A stretch of 37,646 bases of DNA from Cryomorphaceae bacterium (GTDB lineage Bacteria > Bacteroidota > Bacteroidia > Flavobacteriales_D > Crocinitomicaceae), in the NCBI GenBank assembly GCA_027490665.1, contig JAIXXP010000097.1, forward strand, positions 1 to 37,646, read 5' to 3'. The notes under the pieces are model-generated. The model saw only the letters and a program-made list of their open reading frames with translations. It made no database searches and was not told where the DNA came from. Shown piece by piece: positions 25,550 through 34,266 of the stretch. Position 1 is the stretch's first letter. Each line of letters opens with the position of its first letter. Position numbers and translations under genes: made by a program.

Positions 25550-26668
25550 TTAACGGTTCAGCATGACGGGCATTACGAGCATAAGGATGTCTTCGTGTGC
25601 GTTGTCTTGGACAGCTGGGGTAAGAAGTCCTGCTCTGCTAGGCTCACTCATGGAAAGTTTGATCTCGTCGGCGTCGAGGTTGCTAAGCATTTCGAGAAGG
25701 AAGCGCGAATTGAAACCGATTTCGAGGTCGTCGCCGTTGTAGTTACAAGTGAGTCTTTCAGTTGCTTCGTTGGCGAAGTCGATGTCTTCTGCAAAAAGCG
25801 ATAGTTCAGAGCCTGCTAACTTGAGGCGGATTTGATGTGTCGTTTTGTTAGAGAAAATAGACACGCGTTTGATAGAGGATAAAAACTGTGCGCGGTCTAT
25901 GGTGAGTACGTTCGGGTTTTCTTTCGGGATAACCGCTTCGTAATTGGGATATTTTCCGTCGATCAAACGACAAACCAATACCAAATCAGAGAAGGTGAAT
26001 ACAGCATTTGATTCGTTGTATTCCATCAAAATATCTTCGTCGCCGCGCAAGTTAGACTTAAGGAGGTTTAGTGGTTTTTTTGGCAAGATGAAAGCGGAGC
26101 TACCACTCGCCTCAGCGTCTGTTCTTTTGTAGCGCACTAGTTTGTGAGCGTCGGTAGCAACAAAGGTGATTTCAGAGCCTGCAAACTGGCAAAACACACC
26201 GCTCATGACAGGGCGGAGGTCGTCGTTGCCAGTAGCGAAAAGTGTTTTGTTGATGGCTTTTGCCAAAACAGCACCGGAAAGTTTGATGGCGCTTTTGTTA
26301 GCGAGTTCTGGAACTTTCGGGAATTCTTCGCCATTGAAACCAACCATGCGCGACTTTCCGTTGTCGTAGGCGATTTCAATTTGAAAATTGCTGGGATTTA
26401 CTTTGAAAGTACAAGGTTGGTCTGGTAGGTTTTTGAGTACATCGAGCAATAATTTTGCTGGAATGGCAATTTTGCCGTTTTGTTCCGATTGCACTTCGAG
26501 TTTGGTCATCATGGTGGTTTCTAGATCGGAAATTGAAACCGTGAGCATGCCATCGGTGATCTCAAAAAGGAAGTTGTCGAGTATAGGTAGGGTGTTACTA
26601 GTGTTTAATACACCTGAAATACTTTGAAGGTGACGCAGTAGGGTTGTGCTCGAAGCAATGAAATTCAT
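25550..26668 (-). CDS. dnaN: DNA polymerase III sliding clamp, beta subunit
   Basis: The ring-shaped clamp tethers DNA polymerase III to its template and recruits repair proteins. The product is 372 residues, the usual length, with three topologically similar domains. The start MNFIASSTTLLRHLQSISGV and the partner-binding C-terminal sequence LMLVMPVMLNR are characteristic. It is the first gene of a probable dnaN-rlmN-natA-natB unit on the minus strand. No dnaA or recF gene lies nearby, so this is not an origin region in the classical order. Confidence 0.96.
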   Translation of the reverse strand: MNFIASSTTLLRHLQSISGVLNTSNTLPILDNFLFEITDGMLTVSISDLETTMMTKLEVQSEQNGKIAIPAKLLLDVLKNLPDQPCTFKVNPSNFQIEIAYDNGKSRMVGFNGEEFPKVPELANKSAIKLSGAVLAKAINKTLFATGNDDLRPVMSGVFCQFAGSEITFVATDAHKLVRYKRTDAEASGSSAFILPKKPLNLLKSNLRGDEDILMEYNESNAVFTFSDLVLVCRLIDGKYPNYEAVIPKENPNVLTIDRAQFLSSIKRVSIFSNKTTHQIRLKLAGSELSLFAEDIDFANEATERLTCNYNGDDLEIGFNSRFLLEMLSNLDADEIKLSMSEPSRAGLLTPAVQDNAHEDILMLVMPVMLNR

Positions 26669-26686
26669 GACTAAAATTTTGAATTA

Positions 26687-26694
26687 CAAAGTTA
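26687..26694 (-). promoter_or_regulatory. -7 element TAACTTTG upstream of dnaN
   Basis: Exact TAnnTTTG match on the minus strand, 18 bases before the dnaN ATG. No TTG is seen at the -33 distance. Confidence 0.5.
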
Positions 26695-26765
26695 ACATTT
26701 CGGACGTAAAGACACCTTGTTTTCAGTCGGAGATATGAACAATTTCAAAAGAGTTTCAACACCTT

Positions 26766-27083
26766 TTACTGACTAGAAAATTTGCTGCGCAGAAAAACTT
26801 TAAGTGCTTCCCTATGGATGATTTGCTCGGCAAGGCCATCGTAGTAATTGGAAGTAGGAACGATGGCGTCATTCTTTTCTGGAAGGTCAATTAAATAGAG
26901 CAACTGAGCGCGTTTCTCGCTAGATAGATTTTCGAGCAGTTTTGATAAATCGAGTAGGAAGTTTGCTGGATTCAATGTGAATTCACATTGTGCACGTTCG
27001 AGGTCCTTTTGTAATTGCGCAAAAGTTTGCAGCCGAAAATCTGTGGCAAGAAGTGCTTCTTTATATTCGAATTTTTCTAGCAA
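26766..27083 (-). CDS. Small soluble protein of unknown function, TTG start
   Basis: The 105-residue product is not recognised. It has no ATG anywhere in frame; the only plausible start is TTG at 27083, since a TAA closes the frame 15 bases upstream. It looks helical and soluble, with NFLLDLSKLLENLSSEKRAQ and a C-terminal DGLAEQIIHREALKVF, and there is no signal or membrane helix. Base composition and amino-acid use look like those of a real coding sequence. The gene is divergent from the sugar transferase gene, about 33 bases from its start, and lies about 97 bases before dnaN on the same strand. A role cannot be given. Confidence 0.6.
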   Translation of the reverse strand: MLEKFEYKEALLATDFRLQTFAQLQKDLERAQCEFTLNPANFLLDLSKLLENLSSEKRAQLLYLIDLPEKNDAIVPTSNYYDGLAEQIIHREALKVFLRSKFSSQ

Positions 27084-27096
27084 CTTAAGTTTTGTT

Positions 27097-27104
27097 TAGC
27101 TTTG
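27097..27104 (+). promoter_or_regulatory. -7 element TAGCTTTG upstream of the sugar transferase
   Basis: Exact TAnnTTTG match; the final G is 13 bases before the ATG at 27117, giving a leader of about 9 bases. Confidence 0.5.
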
Positions 27105-27116
27105 CACGAAGATACG

Positions 27117-27707
27117 ATGAAAAGAACAGTTGACATTTGCATATCCTTACTCATTCTTGTGCTTTTCTTGCCTTTTGGCTTGCTATTGATGCTTTTCATC
27201 TCCCTTGAGTCAGCAGGAGGGGTGTTTTATCTGCAAGAAAGAGTGGGTCGAAACGGACAATTATTCAAATTGATCAAATTCAGATCGATGCGCCCAAATG
27301 CCGATAAAGGAAGTCAAATTACCATTGGCAATAGAGACCCACGGATAACCCGGACCGGTTATTTTATTAGGCGTTTCAAGCTAGACGAGTTCCCGCAATT
27401 TATCAACGTGATCAAAGGCGACATGAGCATAGTAGGGCCGAGGCCAGAGGTGCCACATTATGTAAAACTTTACACCACCGAACAAAAGAAAGTGCTTGCG
27501 GTTAAGCCGGGTATTACCGACTATGCGAGTCTTGCTTATTTCAATGAAAATGAAATTTTAGCGAAGGCTGTTGATCCACAAAAGGTTTATTTGGAGCAAA
27601 TTATGCCCGCTAAGATTGAGCTCAATCAGCGCTATCTTTCTGATCCAAGTTTATTAAAGGACTTCAAAATAATTTGGCTAACCGCACTAAAAATCATTGG
27701 ATTTTAG
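27117..27707 (+). CDS. Bacterial sugar transferase (initiating phosphoglycosyl transferase)
   Basis: The enzyme transfers a sugar-1-phosphate from a nucleotide donor to undecaprenyl phosphate, the first step in building many surface glycans. The 196-residue protein is the short form with only the catalytic domain: a reentrant N-terminal hydrophobic helix (ICISLLILVLFLPFG), then LIKFRSMRPNAD, RRFKLDEFPQFINVIKGDMS and VGPRPEVP, all family signatures. The ATG at 27117 is preferred to the TTG at 27102, which is part of the promoter. No polymer cluster surrounds it, so the glycan is unknown; several other glycosyltransferases lie within 20 kb. Confidence 0.92.
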   Translation: MKRTVDICISLLILVLFLPFGLLLMLFISLESAGGVFYLQERVGRNGQLFKLIKFRSMRPNADKGSQITIGNRDPRITRTGYFIRRFKLDEFPQFINVIKGDMSIVGPRPEVPHYVKLYTTEQKKVLAVKPGITDYASLAYFNENEILAKAVDPQKVYLEQIMPAKIELNQRYLSDPSLLKDFKIIWLTALKIIGF

Positions 27708-28384
27708 TCTTTTTCAAAAGCGTTCCAAATACCAAGTTTAGGTAATGGTGCTGTTACGGCAATGCGCTCCTTGGTGGTGGGGTGCTCAAAGCTAAGGGTT
27801 CTGGCATGCAAACAAATAGAACCGTCCGGATTCGAGCGTTTGTCTCCGTATTTCAAATCGCCTTTAATAATGCAACCCATATTAGCCAACTGACACCTGA
27901 TTTGGTGGTGTCTTCCGGTTTCAAGCTGGACTTCAAGTAAAAAATAGCGTTCAGACGTTCCAATTTGTTGGTAGTGCAGTGTTGCTTTTTTAGCGCCAGG
28001 TGTTGCTTCGGCAACTACATAGCTTTTGTTTTGTGCCTCATTTTTTTTCAAGAAATGAACCAATGAACCGCTGGCTTTTGCTGGTTTTTGCCCAACTATT
28101 GCCCAATAAACTTTATTGGTTTCTTTGTCTCGGAATTGTGCATTGAGTCTTTCAAGGGCTTTACTTGTGCGGGCAAAAACCAACGCGCCGCTGGTGGGGC
28201 GGTCTAGCCTGTGTACCACGCCAAGAAATACATTGCCAGGTTTTTGGTACTTTTCTTTTAAGTAGCTCTTAATGAGGTCGGGAAGTATAGCGTCGCCAGT
28301 TTTGTCGCCCTGAGTGAGTTCCGAAGGCAATTTATTGACGACAATAACGTGATTGTCTTCGTAAAGAATGCGGTCGGAAATCAT
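27704..28384 (-). CDS. RluA family pseudouridine synthase
   Basis: The 226-residue enzyme isomerises uridine to pseudouridine in structured RNA. The catalytic aspartate is Asp61 in HRLDRPTSG, and the segments LETGRHHQIRCQLA and IKGDLKYGDKRS are typical. It lacks an S4 domain at its N-terminus, as in short RluA/TruC-like members, so the target (23S rRNA or tRNA) is not decided. The start overlaps the stop of the CcsBA gene (ATGA) and its 3' end overlaps the sugar transferase by four bases. It is cotranscribed with the cytochrome c maturation gene. Confidence 0.92.
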   Translation of the reverse strand: MISDRILYEDNHVIVVNKLPSELTQGDKTGDAILPDLIKSYLKEKYQKPGNVFLGVVHRLDRPTSGALVFARTSKALERLNAQFRDKETNKVYWAIVGQKPAKASGSLVHFLKKNEAQNKSYVVAEATPGAKKATLHYQQIGTSERYFLLEVQLETGRHHQIRCQLANMGCIIKGDLKYGDKRSNPDGSICLHARTLSFEHPTTKERIAVTAPLPKLGIWNAFEKD

Positions 28385-31300
28385 GAATTCAGCAAAGCGT
28401 CTTTTTGCAATTTTTCAATGCGGCGATTGCGCAGATGAGCAACCGTTGTCAGTAAAGCAAAAATAATGATTACGTAAATGAGCCAAGTTGGAAACTGTCC
28501 GAGACCATCACCTTGTGCGTAGCTGTGCAAGCCAACTAACATGAAGTTCACGCCAAAGAATGTAAACAAAATAGCAGAATAGCCCCAGAATGCGAGTGCG
28601 TTGAATAAGAAACGTCCTTGCAAACCGGGAATCAGTCTGAAATGCAAAATCACTGAATAAACCAATACTGAAACAAGTGCCCAGGTTTCTTTTGGATCCC
28701 AACCCCAATAACGACCCCAAGACTCATTGGCCCAAACACCACCTAGGAACGTACCGATGGTGAGCATGAAGAGGCCCACTGTCATGGTCATTTCGGTGAT
28801 ATAAGTAATTTCTTGAATATTGAGGCGCACAAGTGCTGCATTTTTTTGCGTTTGAAAGAGGTAAAGTTTGATATTGATCAGGCCGAGAATACAAGCCAAG
28901 CCTAAGAAGCCGTAACTACCCGTAATGATGGCCACGTGGATCATGAGCCAATAGGATTTCAGGACCGGCACAAGTGGCGTGATTTCTGGGTCCATGAGGT
29001 TCATTTCACTTACCCAAAGCATGAGGGCAGCTAATACAGTTGCACCAGCCAAAACAACTTGATTTTTTTTGGCAAAAAGAAAGCCTGCAATCATAGTAAC
29101 CCAACCAATGAACACCATTGCTTCATAACCATTGCTCCAAGGGGCGTGGCCAGATATAGCCCAACGCAAACCTAGACCAATTCCGTGGTAGATAAAAGTG
29201 ATAATCGTAATTCCAATCAAAGTGCGCTTAGGCCAAGTTATAGCGCGAAGTGCTTTTTCTGAGCGAAAGAAAATGCCAATAAAGAAAACGACAAGTAATA
29301 AAAAGCCACTTGATAAATAGAGTTGATACGAGCGTTTAAATATTTGCATTTTGTTGTAGCTAATTTCGTAACTGATAGCTTGCTCTGATGGCGCAACAGC
29401 CTTGCCAGCTTTACGTTGGTACTTTTTAAATTTGGAAAGCACATCGTTGGCAGCTCCGAATGAATGACTCTGCCCGCCTTGGTGTACCGCGGCCAAATAA
29501 TTGACAAACAATTTAGAGGAAAGTGTGTCTTTCTCACCGAGTTCCATACTAAGCGGCACAAACCACGTGTGATTCGGATCGTTTTTGCCAGGAATAACGC
29601 GCATGAATTGCCACATAAAAATGTTGTTGGCGACTTCATATTTCTCATTGAGTTTGATGAGTTTTTTATCGAATTCGTTGCGCTTAGATTCTAATTTTTG
29701 GTGAGCAATTTTATACTGGGCCATCCATTTGAATTCTGAATCTTTTGAGCTAAGGGACATGATGCTTTCGAATTCTTTGAGTTTGAGCGTTTCTCGCAAA
29801 CTTCTTGGCACTTGGATAATTGGTTGGCTTACCCAATAAGATGGATACATATGCAAACTCAAGACAAACTGCACGGCATTCAAATCTTTGTATTTGTTGT
29901 CGTGGGTGAGTTTACGTGTGAGTTGATCTGCAAGGGTGTGAAAGGGCACAATTCGGCCTTCGTAGTCTTGAACGAGGAGTGAAGCGAGCTCATCGGCATG
30001 TTCTGTGGTAACCTCGTGGTGAACCGGTTTTCTGGCGTGGTTGTGCTGAGCAAAAACATTGCTCGAAAGCAAAACGAGAACGATGCCTAAACTTGCTTTT
30101 TTGACTTTGATTTTTTTGAGTTGCTCACTTAAGTATTGGAAGCGACCAGCTGGCGCAAACAGCGATAAAATCATGGCGAGCGCCATAAGTAAATAACCGA
30201 TATAAGTGATGTTGGTGCCCAACGAGTCGTGGTTGACACTCAGTATGGTACCTTCTTCGTTTTCAGGTGTATTTGGGTTGTCTAGTTCATAAGAAGACTG
30301 AAAAAAGCGGTAGCCGTCGTAATCAATCACATTATTCATGAAGACCTTTTTATCTAGCTTGACCTTGTTGCGTGGGTCTTCAATGGTGAGTTCGCTTTCA
30401 AAAGAAGAGGGAGAATTAGAACCAGGATATTTGTCTAGGGTAAAGTTGCGACAACGCACAGAGAAGGGGATGTTTTTTTGAATGGCCCCGTATTCTAATT
30501 GATAGACAACGCCATTCATGGCAAAACGTTCTGGTTTGGGGAATTTACCTACGCCTCCTTCTAAACGGATTTTTTTTGTAGCCTTGCCGTCGCTGAGTTC
30601 AACCGTGAGGTAATCTTTTCCAGTTTTTTTAACAGGAGCCTTCACGAGCATTTTTTTGGCGTGTGGAATGAGTCTTTTGTAAACAACCTGTTGTCCGCCA
30701 ACTAAATAGAGCGTAAGAGGCGAAAATTCAGACCATTCGTTGAGTGGAAATTCTTTGTATAGGCTATCCGCAGGTGCTTGCCCACTGGCACGAACCTTTT
30801 GCATTTCGCTCATGGGTAAGGATTTGAGAGCAACGCTTGGGTAAACCCAAGCTTGTCCGTTCTTCACGTGTAAATAGATACCAGGAGCTTGGTTTGGTGT
30901 ATTTGGACGCGCTGATGAGAAGTAAAAGGGTGTTTGTCCAACCATGAATACGTCGTTCTCGGTTAAGAAATTCGAGCGCATGCCGTCGGTAACAAGTTCG
31001 AGGGCATTTGCTTTGAATTTTTGATTGACTTGTAGGGAGTCTACGCGGTCCGATTTGAAATCGATGTAGCGGATACTGATTTCTTTCTTGCCAATATTGG
31101 TTTGGTAATTGAAGTCATTGTTGTTGAATTCGCTCAAATAGGTTTTCCAAGCTTGTAGTGCGGTTGCGCCATTTTTTTGCGTGATATCTTGCGCGTTGAT
31201 CAGCACATACGGATCTGCAGTGTAAATAAAATTGTTACTCGCACCTTCACGGATGACCATTTGGCCTTCGAAACTGATGTAGCGCGTAACAGCCGCACCT

Positions 31301-31569
31301 GCGAGGATCACGATAAATGACAAGTGGAAACTCAGCATGGCAATTTTCTCGCGACTGAACATTTTGTAGCGAAAAATATTTGATACCAATGCAAGGGCAA
31401 GGTAAAGCAACAAGCCCTCAAACCAAAAAGCATTATAAATGGAGATTTTGGCCGCTTGGGTGCCGTAAATTGATTCTATGAAAGTCGCCAAGCCTATGGC
31501 GATTAAAAATGCAATTAAACCAACGCTTGCCCAGCGCATGGAAAAAAGAGAAGAGAGGAGTTTGTCCAT
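28381..31569 (-). CDS. Fused CcsB(ResB)/CcsA cytochrome c biogenesis protein
   Basis: System II cytochrome c maturation moves haem across the inner membrane and attaches it to apocytochromes. The 1062-residue product is a one-chain fusion. An N-terminal ResB-like part has several helices in residues 10-120, followed by a long periplasmic domain and a helix near 445-465. A central region follows (AQHNHARKPVHHEVTT), then a CcsA part with about eight helices and the haem-binding WWD motif (ANESWGRYWGWDPKETWALV). The ATG at 31569 is preferred because earlier residues are not membrane-like. Fused forms are usual in Bacteroidota. The His-rich stretch between the two halves could bind metal or haem, which is speculative. 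Confidence 0.93.
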   Translation of the reverse strand: MDKLLSSLFSMRWASVGLIAFLIAIGLATFIESIYGTQAAKISIYNAFWFEGLLLYLALALVSNIFRYKMFSREKIAMLSFHLSFIVILAGAAVTRYISFEGQMVIREGASNNFIYTADPYVLINAQDITQKNGATALQAWKTYLSEFNNNDFNYQTNIGKKEISIRYIDFKSDRVDSLQVNQKFKANALELVTDGMRSNFLTENDVFMVGQTPFYFSSARPNTPNQAPGIYLHVKNGQAWVYPSVALKSLPMSEMQKVRASGQAPADSLYKEFPLNEWSEFSPLTLYLVGGQQVVYKRLIPHAKKMLVKAPVKKTGKDYLTVELSDGKATKKIRLEGGVGKFPKPERFAMNGVVYQLEYGAIQKNIPFSVRCRNFTLDKYPGSNSPSSFESELTIEDPRNKVKLDKKVFMNNVIDYDGYRFFQSSYELDNPNTPENEEGTILSVNHDSLGTNITYIGYLLMALAMILSLFAPAGRFQYLSEQLKKIKVKKASLGIVLVLLSSNVFAQHNHARKPVHHEVTTEHADELASLLVQDYEGRIVPFHTLADQLTRKLTHDNKYKDLNAVQFVLSLHMYPSYWVSQPIIQVPRSLRETLKLKEFESIMSLSSKDSEFKWMAQYKIAHQKLESKRNEFDKKLIKLNEKYEVANNIFMWQFMRVIPGKNDPNHTWFVPLSMELGEKDTLSSKLFVNYLAAVHQGGQSHSFGAANDVLSKFKKYQRKAGKAVAPSEQAISYEISYNKMQIFKRSYQLYLSSGFLLLVVFFIGIFFRSEKALRAITWPKRTLIGITIITFIYHGIGLGLRWAISGHAPWSNGYEAMVFIGWVTMIAGFLFAKKNQVVLAGATVLAALMLWVSEMNLMDPEITPLVPVLKSYWLMIHVAIITGSYGFLGLACILGLINIKLYLFQTQKNAALVRLNIQEITYITEMTMTVGLFMLTIGTFLGGVWANESWGRYWGWDPKETWALVSVLVYSVILHFRLIPGLQGRFLFNALAFWGYSAILFTFFGVNFMLVGLHSYAQGDGLGQFPTWLIYVIIIFALLTTVAHLRNRRIEKLQKDALLNS

Positions 31570-31585
31570 CCGAGGAATTTTTCCA

Positions 31586-31593
31586 CAAAAATA
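31586..31593 (-). promoter_or_regulatory. -7 element TATTTTTG upstream of the CcsBA gene
   Basis: Exact TAnnTTTG match on the minus strand; the start codon is 17 bases after its final G. It shares a 75-base divergent region with the esterase promoter. Confidence 0.5.
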
Positions 31594-31626
31594 GCCAATG
31601 TATGCGCAACATTCGTAGAAAGCCCT

Positions 31627-31634
31627 TATTCTTG
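31627..31634 (+). promoter_or_regulatory. -7-like element TATTCTTG upstream of the esterase
   Basis: One mismatch to TAnnTTTG; the start codon is 11 bases after its final G. No -33 box is seen. Confidence 0.35.
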
Positions 31635-31644
31635 TCAAAAAAAG

Positions 31645-32589
31645 ATGTTACGGTTTTTATTTACAATTTTATGCACCTCCTTATTTGTTGTGAACACAGG
31701 CATGTGTCAGCCTATTTCGCACCAAATCAAGGTAGAAGGTGGCGAGGTCTTGCGCTATTCGCTTCCTTTTAATCACCAGCAACGAATCGTAGACATTTAT
31801 ATTCCGCATTCAGCTAAAGGAAAAAAAGGTCTTCGGACCTTATACATGCACGACGGACAAATGCTATTTGACAGCACTCAAACTTGGAATAAAAAGGAAT
31901 GGAAGATTGATGAGGTCTATGCCACGACACTTGCTAGGTTTGCTCATGAGCCATTTATTGTAGTCGGAATTCATAATAACCCAACAAATAGATATGCAGA
32001 GTTTTTTCCGCAGAAGGTGGCCGCACTCATGCCCGATTCTTATCGAAATTTATTGATGGAGAAACTTTGGAACGGAGAATTAAAGGCGGATGCCTATTTG
32101 AATTGGATAGAGCAAACGTTGGTTCCATTTATCGAGCAAGAATTTCAAACCGGGAAGCATACCAAAGACCGGATGGTAATGGGGTCGAGTATGGGGGGGC
32201 TTATTTCGCTTTATGCATTATGTGAAAAACCAAAATTATTTGGTGGAGCTGCGTGTTTGTCGATTCATACACCAATGATCAATTACGGCATGTTCGAGGA
32301 AGGAATGGTCGAAGCCCTTGTGGTACCGTTCAATATTTATTTAGAAAAAAAACTAAAAGCAGACAAGCGCCATTTTCTTTACGTTGACCGCGGAACTGAA
32401 TCCTTAGATGCTTCTTATAAGCCGTATCACGACCAATTATTAACGACCCTTTCGATGGTAGGCTACAATGCACAAAACCCACGTTTCTTAGAGGCAATCG
32501 TCGAAGGTACCGGACATGATGAACTTGCTTGGTCACAAAGATGGCATGTTCCATTATTATTCATGCTAACGCGCAACAATTCCCGATAG
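31645..32589 (+). CDS. Exported alpha/beta-hydrolase esterase (Fes/esterase D-like)
   Basis: The 314-residue protein has a signal peptide (FLFTILCTSLFVVNTGMC, cleavage near residue 21) and the putative-esterase fold. The nucleophile serine is in GSSMGG and the histidine is probably in EGTGHDELAWSQRW. An acidic residue may lie in YVDRGTESLD. The segment RTLYMHDGQMLFD is common to the Fes/esterase D family. It may act on carbohydrate esters or siderophore esters; nothing nearby settles this. It is divergent from the CcsBA gene. Confidence 0.88.
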   Translation: MLRFLFTILCTSLFVVNTGMCQPISHQIKVEGGEVLRYSLPFNHQQRIVDIYIPHSAKGKKGLRTLYMHDGQMLFDSTQTWNKKEWKIDEVYATTLARFAHEPFIVVGIHNNPTNRYAEFFPQKVAALMPDSYRNLLMEKLWNGELKADAYLNWIEQTLVPFIEQEFQTGKHTKDRMVMGSSMGGLISLYALCEKPKLFGGAACLSIHTPMINYGMFEEGMVEALVVPFNIYLEKKLKADKRHFLYVDRGTESLDASYKPYHDQLLTTLSMVGYNAQNPRFLEAIVEGTGHDELAWSQRWHVPLLFMLTRNNSR

Positions 32590-32594
32590 TTTTC

Positions 32595-32602
32595 TACATT
32601 TG
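32595..32602 (+). promoter_or_regulatory. -7 element TACATTTG upstream of the saccharopine dehydrogenase gene
   Basis: Exact TAnnTTTG match six bases after the esterase stop; the start codon is 17 bases after its final G. Confidence 0.5.
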
Positions 32603-32618
32603 CTCTACTCAATCAAGC

Positions 32619-33953
32619 ATGAAAAAAATCTTACTCTTTGGTGCAGGTTTGTCGGCCTCTACCCTGATCAAATACTTATTAGAGCGCAGCGTTGCAGAAT
32701 CTTGGCATCTCGATGTTGTCGACCAAGACCTCGACCTCATTCAAGCAAAAATTGGAACCAATCCAAATGCAAGCGCACATTCTTTTAATGCCCTGGACTC
32801 TCAGCAAAGGCTACCCTATATTGCCCAAGCCGATTTAGTCATATCTATGCTGCCGGCAGTACACCATGTGGAGGTTGCTAAAGATTGCATAGCATTAAAA
32901 AAACACCTCATTACGCCTTCATATATTTCAGCTGAAATGCGCGCGCTTCACGAAGAGGCCAAAGCTGCCGGAATTGTGATCATGAACGAAATAGGTGTAG
33001 ACCCTGGTATAGACCACATGAGCGCCATGCGTATTCTTGACCACATCAAAGATATTGGAGGTAAACTTGAATCTTTTAAATCTTACTGTGGTGGTTTAAT
33101 CGCGCCGTCTTCAGATAACAATCCTTGGCACTACAAATTCACCTGGAATCCGCGAAATGTCGTGCTTGCAGGGCAGGGTTCGGCTGCTTGCTACCGCGAA
33201 ATGAACGAACTGAAGTATTTACCTTACCACCGTTTGTTTCAGCGCCTAGATCAAATTCAAATTGAAGGTTATGGCAAGTTTGAAGGATATGTAAATAGAG
33301 ATTCTCTTAATTACTTGGAAACGTACCATATTCAAGATATTCCAACAATTTTCCGTGGCACGTTGCGTCGCCCGCCTTATTGCGAAGCCTGGGATGTATT
33401 TGTCCAGCTTGGCATGACCGACGACGCCTATCAGATGAACGGTTCTGCCAAACTCACGCCGCGTCAGTTTTTAAATGCATTTTTACCTTTTGAAACAGGT
33501 GTGAGTGTCGAGGATAAATTTCTAAAACTCGTCGGAAACCGCAAAGATCTTTTTGAGTTGTTTAACTTTTTGGGTTTGTTCAGCGATAGTGAAGTCTTCG
33601 GCCTAGATAAAGCAAGTCCGGCAATGCTGTTGCAAAAAATATTAGTCGAAAAATGGCGTTTAGCACCTGGCGACAAAGACATGATTGTCATGTATCACGA
33701 AATTATTTACACAAAAGACAACGCTCGCTTTGCTATCAATAGCTCCTTGGTTGTTGAAGGCGAAGACGAACGCTACACCGCGATGTCGAATACAGTTGGT
33801 CTGCCTGTGGCAATTGCCGCAAAGCTGATTTTAAACAATCAAATTCTCGAACGCGGCGTCACCTTGCCGGTGAGCAAAGAAATATATGCCCCGATCTTGT
33901 CTGAACTCGAACAATTTGGCATTACCTTTAAAGAATCAGAAAATCAAATCTAA
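32619..33953 (+). CDS. Saccharopine dehydrogenase family protein (LYS9-like)
   Basis: The 444-residue enzyme has an N-terminal NAD(P) Rossmann fold (KKILLFGAGLSAS) and the saccharopine dehydrogenase C-terminal region (GVDPGIDHMSAMRILDHI; GGLIAPSSDNNPWHYKFTW), very like glutamate-forming saccharopine dehydrogenases. These oxidise saccharopine to glutamate and aminoadipate semialdehyde in lysine breakdown. An earlier in-frame start at 32529 would overlap the esterase gene and is rejected in favour of 32619, which follows a -7 element. A lysine-ketoglutarate reductase is not present in the window. The DUF3467 gene starts immediately at the next base after its stop. Confidence 0.9.
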   Translation: MKKILLFGAGLSASTLIKYLLERSVAESWHLDVVDQDLDLIQAKIGTNPNASAHSFNALDSQQRLPYIAQADLVISMLPAVHHVEVAKDCIALKKHLITPSYISAEMRALHEEAKAAGIVIMNEIGVDPGIDHMSAMRILDHIKDIGGKLESFKSYCGGLIAPSSDNNPWHYKFTWNPRNVVLAGQGSAACYREMNELKYLPYHRLFQRLDQIQIEGYGKFEGYVNRDSLNYLETYHIQDIPTIFRGTLRRPPYCEAWDVFVQLGMTDDAYQMNGSAKLTPRQFLNAFLPFETGVSVEDKFLKLVGNRKDLFELFNFLGLFSDSEVFGLDKASPAMLLQKILVEKWRLAPGDKDMIVMYHEIIYTKDNARFAINSSLVVEGEDERYTAMSNTVGLPVAIAAKLILNNQILERGVTLPVSKEIYAPILSELEQFGITFKESENQI

Positions 33954-34259
33954 ATGGAAAATCAAGAAAACCACATGAATATCGAATTGTCAGAAGACAT
34001 CGCATTAGGCGTGTATTCAAATTTGGCAATCATTACACATTCACCTGCAGAAGTCGTTTGTGATTTCGTACAACTCATGCCGGGCATGCCAAAAGGTAAA
34101 GTGCGCTCAAGAGTCCTCATGACTCCGCAAAATGCCAAAAGATTTTTACAAGCCCTAGCTGAAAACATCGAAAAATACGAGCAAAATTTCGGTGTTATTG
34201 ACGAACCTCAAGCGGGCTTCCCACCAATGAATTTCGGTACACCAAGTACAATGGCTTAG
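33954..34259 (+). CDS. DUF3467 family protein
   Basis: The 101-residue soluble protein matches the Bacteroidota family DUF3467, recognised from AEVVCDFVQLMPGMP and KVRSRVLMTPQNAKRFLQAL followed by an amphipathic helix. Family function is unknown. The ATG directly follows the stop of the saccharopine dehydrogenase gene, and an alternative internal start (MNIELSEDIALG) would shorten it by seven residues. The GT2 gene starts seven bases after its stop, so the three genes form a unit. No metal or catalytic motif is visible. Confidence 0.88.
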   Translation: MENQENHMNIELSEDIALGVYSNLAIITHSPAEVVCDFVQLMPGMPKGKVRSRVLMTPQNAKRFLQALAENIEKYEQNFGVIDEPQAGFPPMNFGTPSTMA

Positions 34260-34266
34260 TGCCAAC

